In this document: piece by piece, positions 48,496 to 59,060 of the stretch
Numbering within the stretch: position 1 is the stretch's first letter
Layout: every line of letters begins with the position of its first letter
Assembly: GCA_025738555.1 (NCBI GenBank)
Contig: JAOVFP010000010.1
Span: forward strand, 744,001-808,000
Reading direction: 5' to 3'
DNA length: 64,000 nucleotides
Source of the DNA: Cyathus striatus
Lineage: Eukaryota > Basidiomycota > Agaricomycetes > Agaricales > Nidulariaceae
Made by a program: the position numbers and the translations under genes
The notes under the pieces: model-generated
What the model was told of the DNA's origin: nothing
Seen by the model: only the letters and a program-made list of their open reading frames with translations
Databases searched by the model: none

Positions 48496-51400
48496 TGAGG
48501 CGCATCAGGTGAGTACATGTTACATGGGGATAATACTTTTTTTCTGCAGTTCGAAAAAGGGGGCTTTATTGAAACAGGCTCATTGCTTCGGACCTCAACA
48601 ACATTTTTATCCCAGCTTGCAGCAAGTTATAGATAGTGCTAAACAGGAATCGAGAAATGGGATTTGTATGTACTAGTAATCAGTATTCATCTATAACTTT
48701 TTGCTTACACAATAGCAGACCAAATTTGTGCAGTCGATTGCAAGTTTATTTGCTGTCGGACATAAATGCAAATGTTCCATTTCGAATCCCACATCTCCCC
48801 CTCCAAAGAAACTGAAAGCTTCCAGTGGCGAAGAGAAGACTGAAGGAGAGGGGAGTAGGAGGGAAACAACTATGCAGGATCTCCTCAATACGACCGGTTT
48901 GTTACACTATAATGATATGCCCTCTACCTTTTCTAACATCCGCCACCAGGTGTGGTTATAGCCTGCTTACAGACCTACAAAAATGAAACACAGGACGATA
49001 TTGATAAGAAGAATAAAATAATTGGTGAAGTATACGAACGGGCGGAACAAGGCATACCGAAAGGATTCGCACTCTTTGTAACACCTGAAGGTCAGTTATT
49101 GATGTATACTAAGACATTATTTGCTAGATACTATCTATCCTTTTGCATTAGGACATGTCCGTGGATATATTCCAAGGCCCATTGAAAGGGACATAACCGG
49201 ACTACTTCCTGAGCCCATGGAACCTATATGGTCAACTGCAACCCATGCACAGACACAAGTCAATGCTAAAGCTTCAAAGAATAACACTAACCGCCGGACT
49301 GCACATCGTACAGACGACAACAGCAACAGCAATGACAGTGACAATAATGGTAGTGACAGTACTGGCAGTGACAGCAATGACAGTGATAGAGAGATTGATG
49401 ACGACGAAGACAATGGGAAGGGCCTGAACACTAAGAATGGTCACAAGTTCGGAGGAATCAATGAACACGAGCTCAAAAATATCACCAAAACAGTTGAACT
49501 TTGGCCCAGTGAAGACCCTAATACATGGAACACTTTTCCAGATGGGGAGTGGCATCACAGATACTCTCTGCGGTATTATGCTGATACAGGACGAATGAAG
49601 ATCCAATGGGTGAATCAGTCATCTTGGGGGGTGAAAAAGAATGGAAGCCGAAGTGCAAAAAAATACAAAGGAGGCTACAGAAGTGAAAGAACTTGTCGAG
49701 GAGTCTTTACCTGCAATAATCCCCATTGCAAAGTTATTATTCGCACCAGAGCCACAGTGCAGGAACGAGTTGGGCAACAGGAGCACAAGTGTAAGCAATG
49801 TAGGAACCTGATCACCTACATTACATGCCGTGCAAAGGCCATTACTTATGTTTATAAGACGGGCATATATTTCCATCAGCATGGTTATCATCATCACGGC
49901 AAACTGGGTGACATAGTTAGTCCCTTACCAGTGCAGCGCGACAAGCTAAGGCAGGATGTCATCAAATATCCAAACGCTAAAGCTTCGGAGCTGAAGACAG
50001 GACCGCGAGATGTAATAGGCATACCTGGGGTGCCAGCGACTGATTATTCCTCCTGCTATAACAATACCCACAGAATCGCTGTGGAAAGAAGACAGATCAT
50101 TGAGTCTTTGGGGGGCCCCCCAATGACGCTGGAGTTCAATCTCGAAGCATACAAAACATTTTCTAAAGCATATCTGACATTTATTGTCGCTGAGGATCTT
50201 ATCGACAAGAAAGTTATCTCTTTCCAATCTACTTGGATGGCTTCCTTACTCATCAGAGCTGATTTTAATCCTTCTGGGTTAAATGGTGTTATCTCAGATG
50301 CCGCGCATGGCTGGTGGAAAGACAGGTCTTCTCTTGTTATTATTTCTACACTCTATTGCATGCAAACTTTATCATGGATGCCGGTCTTGTTCACCTACAG
50401 TGACAGCGGAACAAGCCTACACTACAAGCTTCATTTCCGGGTGTTATTCGGAAATATCTTCATTCTGTACAGAGAGAACAACGTGCAGATTACCGATCGT
50501 GCCTTCTCTGGGGTGTGTATTTTATATGCTCTCTCTCTATAGATAACACACATTAACCATCTGTTAGGTTGTTGATTTCAGTGAGGCCCAGCGAAATGGG
50601 TATGTCGACGTGTTTGTTGAGATGGCCATTGAAATGAATGATCCTCGGGACGTTGATGAACTGATGGTCACCGCTGGGGGTCTTCTGAAAGGCTGCCAAC
50701 AGCATTTCAGGAGCAGTGTGAGGCGTATAAAGCATATGAAAGGAATCGCCGACGATTCCAATGGCTATAAATTCGAAATGAACGTGCTTCGTCTTCTCGA
50801 TGTGCCGGCGAAAGAATTTGACCAGATTCTCGAGAAGATTTTTCTAACCTTCCCGAAGGTGAAGCCATGGCTCTCCTGGTATTTACAGCCCCACATGGCA
50901 TCCATGATTTTCCAGTGTAAATGAACGATGGAGGTTACTGAATGGACATCTCTACCATCCACAATGAATGCTGAGGAAGCGCAGCACTTCAAGATGTACA
51001 TGGCCCAGGGTCGAGACCACTACTTTTATGAAGGCCTTAAATCGTTGAAGGTGCTTGCAGACGCGAACGAAATGACATTCAATGCTGTCATTAGTAAGTC
51101 TTTACTCTTATCTTAAGTTGGGGAAGGTACTGATATTTATTTTCACAGCTGGTGCACGTATTCGTTATGGAAAAGCTGCACCCTGGCAGACATATGATTG
51201 AAAGTCTCGCCATCCAGAAAGGAAGCCAATAAATGACTTGACAGATGAGGAAACATGGAAGGAAAGTAAAGCGACCGAATCGCCTGAAGAGGAGTCTCCA
51301 AAGAAAACATTGGTTGAGAATGAACCGAAGAAGAAAAGAACAGAGAAGATCGTGAACGATGGTCGTCCTTACAATCCCAAAACAAAAAAATATCTAGATA

Positions 51401-54400
51401 CCCAAGTGGGTCTAAATGAAGCTGCTAAGAACGAAGAGAAGGCTAAGCTCCTTCAAGTGACAAAAGCAGCGGATAGAGCCACAAAAAATACCACAAACAA
51501 AGTTACAACACAATGGAAGACTCGACAAGGACCTAAAGGTATTACGAAGCCTCAAAAGAAGAAAACTCAGCGCGAGATACTACCTGAAGGCATTACGAAG
51601 CCTCAAAAGAAGAAAACGTATGACGATTATAGCTCCAGTATCTTTAATGAGGGCGCGAGCCCAGTCTTTTTGCTTCCTTCTCATGGGAGGATAATTCGTG
51701 CTGGTTGGATTCCTCTTTACAGCTATTATTTCAGGCTTTGTATCATCGCCCCCGCGACTTCACAACTGCGGTGAGGACTGTGCCACCAAACTGCCATCTG
51801 AAGGTAGTCGAAACATTATTTCATAAATACTCGGGCTATCAAGCCGAAGTCTTTAGCCAATCCTCTGTAAAGAAGCTGTCAGAGGAACGGAATACATTTT
51901 TAGCCTATCTCGCAAATAATAGGATAGGAAGTGTTAAAAAGGGCGAATTTAACAATCTCTGGGTGAGTTGGTACGATCTATCACGTATACTTTCTTATTG
52001 GCTTCATGGTTAGGAATGGTTTTATGACATTGTGAATGAGGCGAGCACAGAAAGTAAGTATAACGGCCACCTGTACTTTGAATGACTCGAGGTGGCCATA
52101 CACGTATGTTGTAAAGCTCTTGACGCAAACGAGATTACACACTTGTACATGGAAAAAACGCCGAAACGGAAAAGGGCCATTCATCTGAACATTAACGACT
52201 TTAACACATTCAAAGGAAATGCAAATACCTGGCTTCAACATCAAACCTGCTTTAAATATGACATCCACGATGTACTTCCCTGTTACAGAACCATTGATGG
52301 CGAGCCCAAGTGCACTGGGGTTAACTTCAATATTACGAAATGGTTATCTATCCCAGTCATACTAATCATCAATGTGGATGAGGGTTGTTTTACGCCTCAA
52401 GGCAAGGACAACTTACCTTTAGTTTGGAATTTTCTGGGGGAAATTCGACCTGACGGGGGGTCCATTACTTACGAAATGATCGGGCGTGCTTTCTATGGTG
52501 CTAACCACTTTAGAACTCGGTACATGTACAACGATGCAATTTACGACTATGATGGGATGGACAATGGTATTGCAATGGAGCTCACCGATGTGACGGCTAA
52601 GACTGCTCTGTACAGACAGCACATAAATCCTCCACCCAGCTTCTCCACAACCATGGTTGTTTATAAATTGCGAGGTGGAATAAGTTCACAAGAATCATTC
52701 TTAGAGCGACAGGTCGCAAAGGTTCTTGAGTTACATCAGATTAGCGTGGATACGGAGGGGCTACAGAAACCTCCGGTATTAAAGTACCGTGGAGCTGATC
52801 TTTCTCCAGAGGTCAATCGTCCATGGTTTGCGAAGAAGAAGCAAGTGTATACTCGGGAATATACTAAAGTTATTTCTGAACTGCCCACAACGCCACCAGA
52901 AGAATCGTCAACTCTGCACCATTGAGTTATCCCCATTACAGATGATGAGAGCAACGAACCTTCCATTCCGCCAGAGGAATCGTCAACTCAGCATCCAGAA
53001 GAGAAGCGTTCTTCGCAACTACAAGCTGAGGAAGATGACGACTCTGTCGAAAGCGACTCACCTTTCAATTGTCGATGCGGTGTAGCTGGAAACGGCCCAG
53101 AACTCGACGCGGAGGCACCAGGAGCTATTCAATGCTACAGGTGCAAAGATTGGATGCACTTGGCTTGCCAACGAGGTGGACAAGGATCTTGGCTTCCAGA
53201 AGAAACAGATTTCATCTGTGACTACTGCTCAAAGGGAGTGTCTTATAAACCGTAAGCAACCTTTTACTCACTTTATAGCAATGTTTCTTATATTTCCGCC
53301 TTTCAGGCCAAAACTTCCACCAAGGTGGCTACTAAGAAAGCAAAAAGATCGCTTACTGTTAGTTCTTCCTAGCCACATAAGAGATAACTACTAACCATTT
53401 TCGTCAACTAGAGCAGGGAGAGGCGCTTTAATCCTAGTCGGTTTGTATTGGTACCCAGGAAGGATTCTTAGGAAGGTCGAGCTAGGAGATGAGATGCAAT
53501 GGGACGTAAAGCTTTGGAGGGACTGTAGTATTCCTGAGAGCAATCAAGGAGAATTTCATATCTATAATGGAGTTAGGGAAAGCGAAATTGTTGATGAGCT
53601 GTGGACAGATATTCAAGGCCGGCAAGCGATACAGGTGATCATATTTTTATAGTATTAACATAATAGCTAACGAACATATCAGCTTGGTCATTGGAAGCTG
53701 GCGATTAATACTCCTTCCGAGGAAGACATAATCGAGAACTTCATAAAGACTCCGGTAACAAAAGAAATGGACAGAATCCTTGGTCCTCACATCACTATAC
53801 TGGATGAGCTACTCCATATCGACATCTACAAAGTCGATCTCCGAAAATATAAGAACGTACCAGTACTTCATTATGTTCGCAGAATGGAGAAATACCCCAA
53901 GGAGCGAAGCCTAAGTTATATTCGAGGGACAGTTGACCATTATGGAAACCTGATGGCTCAGCAACGAGCTGAAATCGTGCATTGGTTCTCCATTAATATT
54001 GCTTCGGCATCGTCAGACAAGAAAAAGCCTTCGAAGTGTCATCCATCAAAGTGAATGCTTACCGTATCATTTGCACATGCAGTGACATTATACATCATGT
54101 CGGTCTACAAGGATAGGCTTGAAGCCAGAAAGAAGCCTGTCGAAGCCGCATGGATATACCAGGTGAAGGAAAGGATGATGCCTTCTATAGATGTGGATCG
54201 CGAGTGCGTGACAATGTTTGAACAGAGACTGTTCGAAAGTTCGATTGAAGCAGACCGCGCTGGAAGTGGAATTTGGGGATTCGATGTTGGGCCTCTCCAG
54301 AATGAATGGTTCCCCTATAATGAAGTCCCTGCTTACTGGCGAGAATCAAAATTTGAAGATGTTCAAGAGGATCTGGAGGTACGCTTATGTATGCTCATCC

Positions 54401-54432
54401 TGGACTGTCGTATTAATTATGTCGTCGAATAG
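48490..54432 (+). pseudogene. Giant GCM-type Mutator-like transposase with PHD finger (decayed, multi-exon)
   Basis: Exons read in order. (1) 48548-49089, low-complexity N-terminus. (2) 49153-50511, Ser/Asp-rich stretch, then a WRKY-GCM1-like zinc finger (CRGVFTCNNPHC, then CKQC and FHQHGYHHHGK at about 49700-49900), then the start of the Mutator DDE core (ISDAAHGWW; VLFTYSDSGTSLHYKLHFRV). (3) 50570-51094, VVDFSEAQRNGYVDVFVEM with the second Asp, and WLSWYLQPHMASMIF. (4) 51149-51697, basic linker. (5) 51735-52013 and 52014-53233, with GEPKCTGVNF, SIPVILIINVDEG and HFRTRYMYNDAIYDYDGMD (possibly USP-like), then a PHD finger (NCRCGVAG, CYRCKDWMHLAC, CDYC). (6) 53410-54432, LYWYPGRILRKVEL and WGFDVGPLQNEWFPYNEV. 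Junctions have GT..AG. In-frame TGA stops at 50922, 51199, 52083, 52923 and 54052 inactivate it. Family role: DNA transposition. Confidence 0.8.
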
Positions 54433-54465
54433 GTTGGTCCTAACTATAAAGAAGAATAGCTAGTA

Positions 54466-54760
54466 TCAGTAAATGGTTTGTTCGGATGAATACATAGATA
54501 GCCGTACCGTACCGAATGCCATTATCCCTCCCTTCTTCATGTAAATCGGTGCTCACGGCTGAGCTGTAACAGTAAACGGTTGGTTCTGATAATATATAAA
54601 GAACATTAGTTACATCTCGAATACGTAGACAGCCGTACCTAATTCTGTTCACAGTACTGAGGGGAATACTATGTTTTTCTCCATCCCTTTCTCATGTAAA
54701 TCGGCCCTCACTGTTGAGCATTCCATCTTCTTTTCCTAGTTACCATCGGTATTCAAACAT
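54466..54760 (+). repeat. Two diverged direct repeats of about 140 bp
   Basis: Blocks around GATAGCCGTACCGTACC.. CATGTAAATCGG (54490-54570) and GACAGCCGTACC.. CATGTAAATCGG (54625-54720) match each other. This is downstream of the transposase, in non-coding DNA. Confidence 0.55.
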
Positions 54761-55022
54761 TTGTTGAAGAATATAATGTATTTTTATTATTTCTACTATT
54801 AGGTACACTCGAGATACTACTGCTACTATCTAACTATGGGAGTACGTGGTAGTAGTGGAAAGAAAGTGATGGCGCAGCCACATCATGTGACTCCAAGTTT
54901 GGTTGTTTTGGTCATATTTAGGGCAGGGTTGGCCTGCCCTAAATATGATGGGAGCAGTCAACACTGTGACCGTTACCATCAATTCTTTCATCTATTCACT
55001 CATGTTCTCACTAGTAACGTAT

Positions 55023-55104
55023 TAGAGTAGCACCAGTATAAGTAATAGTAGTAGTAGTATTAGTACAAGTAGTAGTAGTATTAGTATTAGTATTAGCAAT
55101 AGAA
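55023..55104 (+). repeat. AGT/GTA-type microsatellite
   Basis: Imperfect run of AGTAGTAGTAGTATT and TAGTATTAGTATTAG units. Simple sequence repeat. Confidence 0.85.
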
Positions 55105-55410
55105 AGTCCTCCTCCAGACAGGGTGGTGTGGACATCCAGGTCACTCTCAGATGGGTACCTTAGCCACTTTGACGTCGTTGGAAACAATGCAGCGGACAGG
55201 GAGGCTAAGCACGCAATTACCCATGGCTCGAGCTCACCGAAGGAGCCTCCGAAGCTCCTCCACAAAAACTTACCATTCTCTAGGTCTGCTTTGCGCGCAG
55301 TTCATTATGATGTGAAACGACTCAAAGCTGCTGCCTCCCACCACTGGAAATTCTCCCCCAGCCACCCACAGATCACCCACAACATCTCCTCTAAGTCGAC
55401 ACTACTCCTC
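55105..55410 (+). pseudogene. Non-LTR retrotransposon RNase H fragment
   Basis: Frames on the plus strand encode VDIQVTLRWVP and, after a shift, HFDVVGNNAADREAKHAI, then LPFSRSALRAV. This fits the RNase H block of fungal non-LTR elements (WVPGHxxxxGNExADxxAK) and its downstream region. A frameshift and a stop lie within WVP..H. There is no RT or endonuclease, so it is an isolated relic. Confidence 0.75.
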
Positions 55411-56214
55411 CATTAAGACTCACTAGCCTCATCACACAGATGGTCGCGTACGGCGTGATTTCTGCGCAAAAACCTTTTGCACGTCACGTCGTGAGCCGCA
55501 CACACCACGCTTCGCAGTTCACTCATTGCGGTTGAAGTTTTGAGGGTAACTTATAGTACATTATACATATGTCTTGTTTCTGTGTTATTTTCTTATTGAT
55601 AATATGTTGTTCAGGATTTTCGGTTGTTTCAGTATGCTAATTTTAAGTTTATGTCATTTTAGGCTATTTATGTAACAAGAATGAACATCGACATCGAAGC
55701 GCAACATATGAGTACAGTATCGGTAGGATTCAGGCCTACAATAAGTATTCTTTTCCGTATGTAGAAAGTAGAGAATATTTTTATTAATATATTAGAGGTG
55801 ATATCATGGTTTCAGCTGCATTACAATTATGAAGATACCTAAGCAAGTATATGTTTTCATGCATATCATTTTGTTATTGATTCAATTTTGTCTATAAATC
55901 CCAAGTGTCAGTATATAATGACGACGGACTACGCATACACATTTTTCTCTTCTATGATACAATTTCTATACTTACACTTACAAGTAGACACCCCTATGTC
56001 GCAACATATGGTACCCCATCACCGATATTACACCCAACTACACACGCTGAAAAGGGACATAAGTGTGATACAACAGTACTATCCATATACCTCAACGAGA
56101 ATTCTATGGGATATTGAACATGTGATGTATGCTGCTGAGACATCTTTTTTTTCTGAGTTAATGAAGACTCAATTGAGTTGAGGCCTTTCAGTTAATCAAA
56201 TGAAGGTCGACATA
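55411..56214. other. No gene recognised
   Basis: AT-rich sequence between the RNase H relic and the right array. The 97-codon plus-strand frame at 55888-56181 is rich in Tyr, His and Thr and resembles no family known to me. No TIR was found that would close the transposase element here. Confidence 0.4.
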
Positions 56215-56582
56215 CAGAGTGAAAAGTTAAGTTCTGTCGAGTGATAGTCAAGTTCAGTTAAGTTCCATCGAGTGAAAGTTAAGTTCCTTCGATTAAAAAG
56301 TTAAGTTCCGTCGAGTGGAAGTTAAGTTCCTTCGAGTCAAAAGTTAAGTTCCTTCGAGTCAAAAGTTAAGTTCTGTCGAGTGGTAGTCAAGTTCAGTTAA
56401 GTTCCTTCAATTAAAAAGTTAAGTTCCGTCAAGTGAAAGTTAAGTTCCTTCGAGTCAAAAGTGAAGTTCTGTCAAGTGGTAGTCAAGTTCAGTTAAGTTC
56501 CTTTGATTGAAAAGTTAAGTTCCATCTAGCAAAAATTCAAGTTCCTTTGAATGTATGTTAAGTGAATATTAAGTTACTTAAA
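56215..56582 (+). repeat. Right minisatellite array (GTTAAGTTCC motif)
   Basis: About twenty units of 16-18 bp such as GTTAAGTTCCTTCGAGTC and AGTTAAGTTCCGTCGAGTG. A higher-order period is visible (GTGGTAGTCAAGTTCAGTTA recurs three times). It has the same orientation and core motif as 44806-45236. Confidence 0.88.
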
Positions 56583-56960
56583 GTCCATGTGACTTCATGG
56601 ATTAGAAGTGCTCCTGTACGATGTTCTAGATTGCTCTTGTTATTAAGTTTATTAGGTGGTAGTAATATAACGTGAGCAGTCGACTTGCTTATGTTGCATC
56701 TAGTGTTTTTTTTAAAAAGTTTATGCTATGAAATCCTTAATATTATTCTTCAGTATGCATAGATCCCCGTAGTTGTACACTCGACGAAAAGTATTATATA
56801 TCTCAATTTTTTTCCAGATTGTTTCAGCATTGAAAGTTCGCACAACAAAGAGTATCATATAGTTCTTTTTAGTTCAACTAGTTGTAAGGTTAGTTTTTTT
56901 TTAAAAGTTCACGGCATAAATAGTAGTGATATGATCTGAGCAGTTGCATATAATTCACAA

Positions 56961-57041
56961 GGTCAATTAGCCTAATGGTACAGTGCGAATAAACATTGTA
57001 CTAGTCTTTGGAAGACTTTGGGTTCGAATTCCGAATGGACC
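56961..57041 (+). repeat. tRNA-like repeat 1 (Pol III box A and B motifs)
   Basis: Contains TAGCCTAATGG (fits box A, TRGYNNARNGG) and GGTTCGAATTCC (box B with one extra base), 81 nt apart end to end, plus an anticodon-arm-like hairpin AGTCTT/AAGACT. The acceptor ends GGTC..GGACC pair for only about four bases. More likely a tRNA-derived repeat than a working tRNA. Confidence 0.6.
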
Positions 57042-57085
57042 TCTAGGTCAATAACTTCCGAGTTCTTTTTCCAGATTGATCTTAA

Positions 57086-57168
57086 GGTCAATTAGCCTAA
57101 TGGTACAGTGGCAAACCAACGTTGTAATATATTGTGGAAGGCTTTCAGTTCGAATTCCAGTAAGTACC
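57086..57168 (+). repeat. tRNA-like repeat 2
   Basis: Same TAGCCTAATGGTACAGTG box A and a CAGTTCGAATTCC box B; the middle part differs from copies 1 and 3. No complete cloverleaf is evident. Confidence 0.55.
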
Positions 57169-57251
57169 TGTTCATATATTTTATAATGTCTTTTAAAAGT
57201 TTGTGCCACGAATAGTAGTGATATGATCTGAGCAGTTACATGTAATTTCTA

Positions 57252-57333
57252 AGTTCAATTAGCCTAATGGTACAGTGCGAATAAACGTTATACTAGTCTT
57301 TGGATGGCTTTGGGTTCAAATCCAAATAAGTAC
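57252..57333 (+). repeat. tRNA-like repeat 3
   Basis: TAGCCTAATGG box A and a canonical GGTTCAAATCC box B. The upstream 55 bp (TAGTGATATGATCTGAGCAG) are shared with copy 1, so the repeating unit is larger than the tRNA-like part, about 290 bp. Confidence 0.6.
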
Positions 57334-57639
57334 ATTATTATATCGAGGTTTTCCAGTAACATTTTTCTAGATCGATTTTATTATTAAGTTTAGTGGGTGC
57401 CAATATAGATTCAACTAGTTTATGGTTTTTTTTATCAATTATTTCCGTTCCTTCACCATCATAACAACTGAACACTAGTTAAAGTAGATAAGATACTGTA
57501 GGTACGCTATCCGTAAGTTTGATATGATCGTGAACATCACGTGATTATTTGAGCCTGCCCTAAAATAAACCATTTTCAATATAACGGTTGTGGGCGCCTG
57601 TTGATTCTCTGTCCATTCCTTCACCATTGCAGTATCTGA

Positions 57640-57712
57640 ACATTAATTACAGTAGATAAACTAGATACAGTAGATACAATAAGTAGATAACATAGATAAA
57701 CGTAGATACATA
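57640..57712 (+). repeat. GATA-rich short tandem repeat
   Basis: Irregular AGATA(A)C / GTAGATA units immediately upstream of the Spt5-like gene. 57334-57639 holds no recognised gene. Confidence 0.7.
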
Positions 57713-57845
57713 TCACTGAGTGATAAAACATCCAGTCATAACGAAGCTACACCGTAAAAGCAACAAAAACCACCAGGACCTGGGACCCACAACGAAGGCA
57801 CATTCTGATACAATAAAAACACCACCCGTAGCGATAAAAATAATA

Positions 57846-58734
57846 ATGGCTGAAGATAATTGTGCTTTGAATCACAACGGCACATTGAAGGATGCCAGCG
57901 AAATTCAATGGCATTACGACCCTGACGACGAGATGCCTCTACCGAAGAATAACAAGAGAGCAAGAATAGAGGTGATGTATTATGCTGAGAGTAACGAATG
58001 TATTATTGAAGTCTTTCATCTCGTACAGAGAATGTTCTTAGATATCGAAGCGAAGGTGGCTACTGACTCAGAGGATGAAGAGGACGGTGAGAATATGGAT
58101 GGTATGTATAATTCATTACCCGAATTCAAATTATCTGGCTGAAATTGACTATTGTAGGGTTTATCAATGATGAGGATCAGGATGAGGAAGATCCCAACAC
58201 CCCCATAGCACAACTGATACTTCAGCACTCGCTTTACACGCGCTTACAAAATGAAGACAAGAAACAGCAAGTTATGGATCGCTTACGCTCAGGTGGAGGG
58301 GACCTTCTTGCGAGTTTACAAGCAGGACAACACATTGATAATCACCGCGAACTTATCAACGATATTTTTACAATGTATGTTAACTCAAGTCCTAGTTCAT
58401 ACATAGGTGCTGTTTCACAAGCGAGCGGAACTAGTTCTTCGGCAGTCAGCAAGCATAGTATCCCTCGACGCGGCCGTAATTCTGGGGACTGGCCCCTTTG
58501 GGATCTAGTGGTTAAGGTCAGTCAGTACAATACGGATATGTCTGAGATCTTATTTACATTTTATAGGATGGATCTGAGGAACATGTGGTATTTTCCCTCA
58601 GCTTACACGGCGGCCCAAAGTATATCCACAGTGCATTTTCGTTATCGGTCATCCCTGGTCACGTTTATGTGGAGGCTAAATGTCTCGACGATGTCATTTG
58701 TAAAGTACTTAATACAGACCATAATGGTTATTAG
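57846..58734 (+). CDS. Spt5-like protein: acidic N-terminus and NGN domain, short form
   Basis: Three exons, 57846-58101, 58158-58516 and 58567-58734, with introns of 56 and 50 nt (donors GTATGT and GTCAGT; acceptors TTGTAG and TTATAG). The start is ATG 57846 (MAEDNCALNHNG). The middle matches the Spt5 pattern VQRMFLDIEAKVATDSEDEE followed by a further acidic run (FINDEDQDEEDP). The end is an NGN domain: WPLWDLVVK joined to DGSEEHVVFSLSL, then IHSAFSLSVIPGHVYVEAKC and DDVICKVL. Spt5 normally pairs with Spt4 and clamps RNA polymerase II; the KOW domains are missing here, and TAG ends the frame at 58734 just after the NGN region. The frame is open and correctly spliced, unlike the neighbouring transposase. 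It is therefore either a recent truncation or a real short protein. Host Spt5 would be far longer. Confidence 0.7.
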
Positions 58735-59060
58735 TGATTGTCCCTGTACCTGTTTTCCAAGCCCTTTACTCATCCGTTCATTTACAGCAACCAGAAGTAT
58801 GTGCACAAAGTAATAATTAGTATGTAAAGTATTAATGTCAGCATGCAGATATATAATGAACATTCACGCATAGAATTAGAGAATGCCAATTGTGAACTTG
58901 AACATGCACACTAAAGCGCTCAAGTATAATGTCAGTATGGGTGTACCTCTTAATCGCTTGCCTCCAAGGTCTGATGGTACAAATTTGGAGTATTTGTACC
59001 ATCAGACATAGGTACAGCCATACCTGATGGTGCAAGTACTACTCGTGGGAAATGGTACTA
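58735..59060. other. 3' flank of the Spt5-like gene with a hairpin at 58935-59022
   Basis: The sequence just after the stop (LSLYLFSKPFTHPF if read on) could be former coding DNA. At 58970-59006 GTCTGATGGTACAAAT pairs with ATTTGTACCATCAGAC, extended by GTATGGGTGTACCT / AGGTACAGCCATAC. It is a likely MITE or footprint at the right edge of the accessory block. Confidence 0.5.

Noticed and set aside
49135..49431. Leu/Ser-rich minus-strand frame resembling a membrane protein
   Set aside because: It is the complement of the Ser/Asp-rich low-complexity stretch of the transposase.
55888..56181. 97-codon plus-strand frame
   Set aside because: No family similarity, codon context or splice signals; left as unassigned sequence.
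56961..57333. Functional tRNA genes
   Set aside because: Box A and B are present, but acceptor stems do not pair over seven bases and the middle parts differ between copies.
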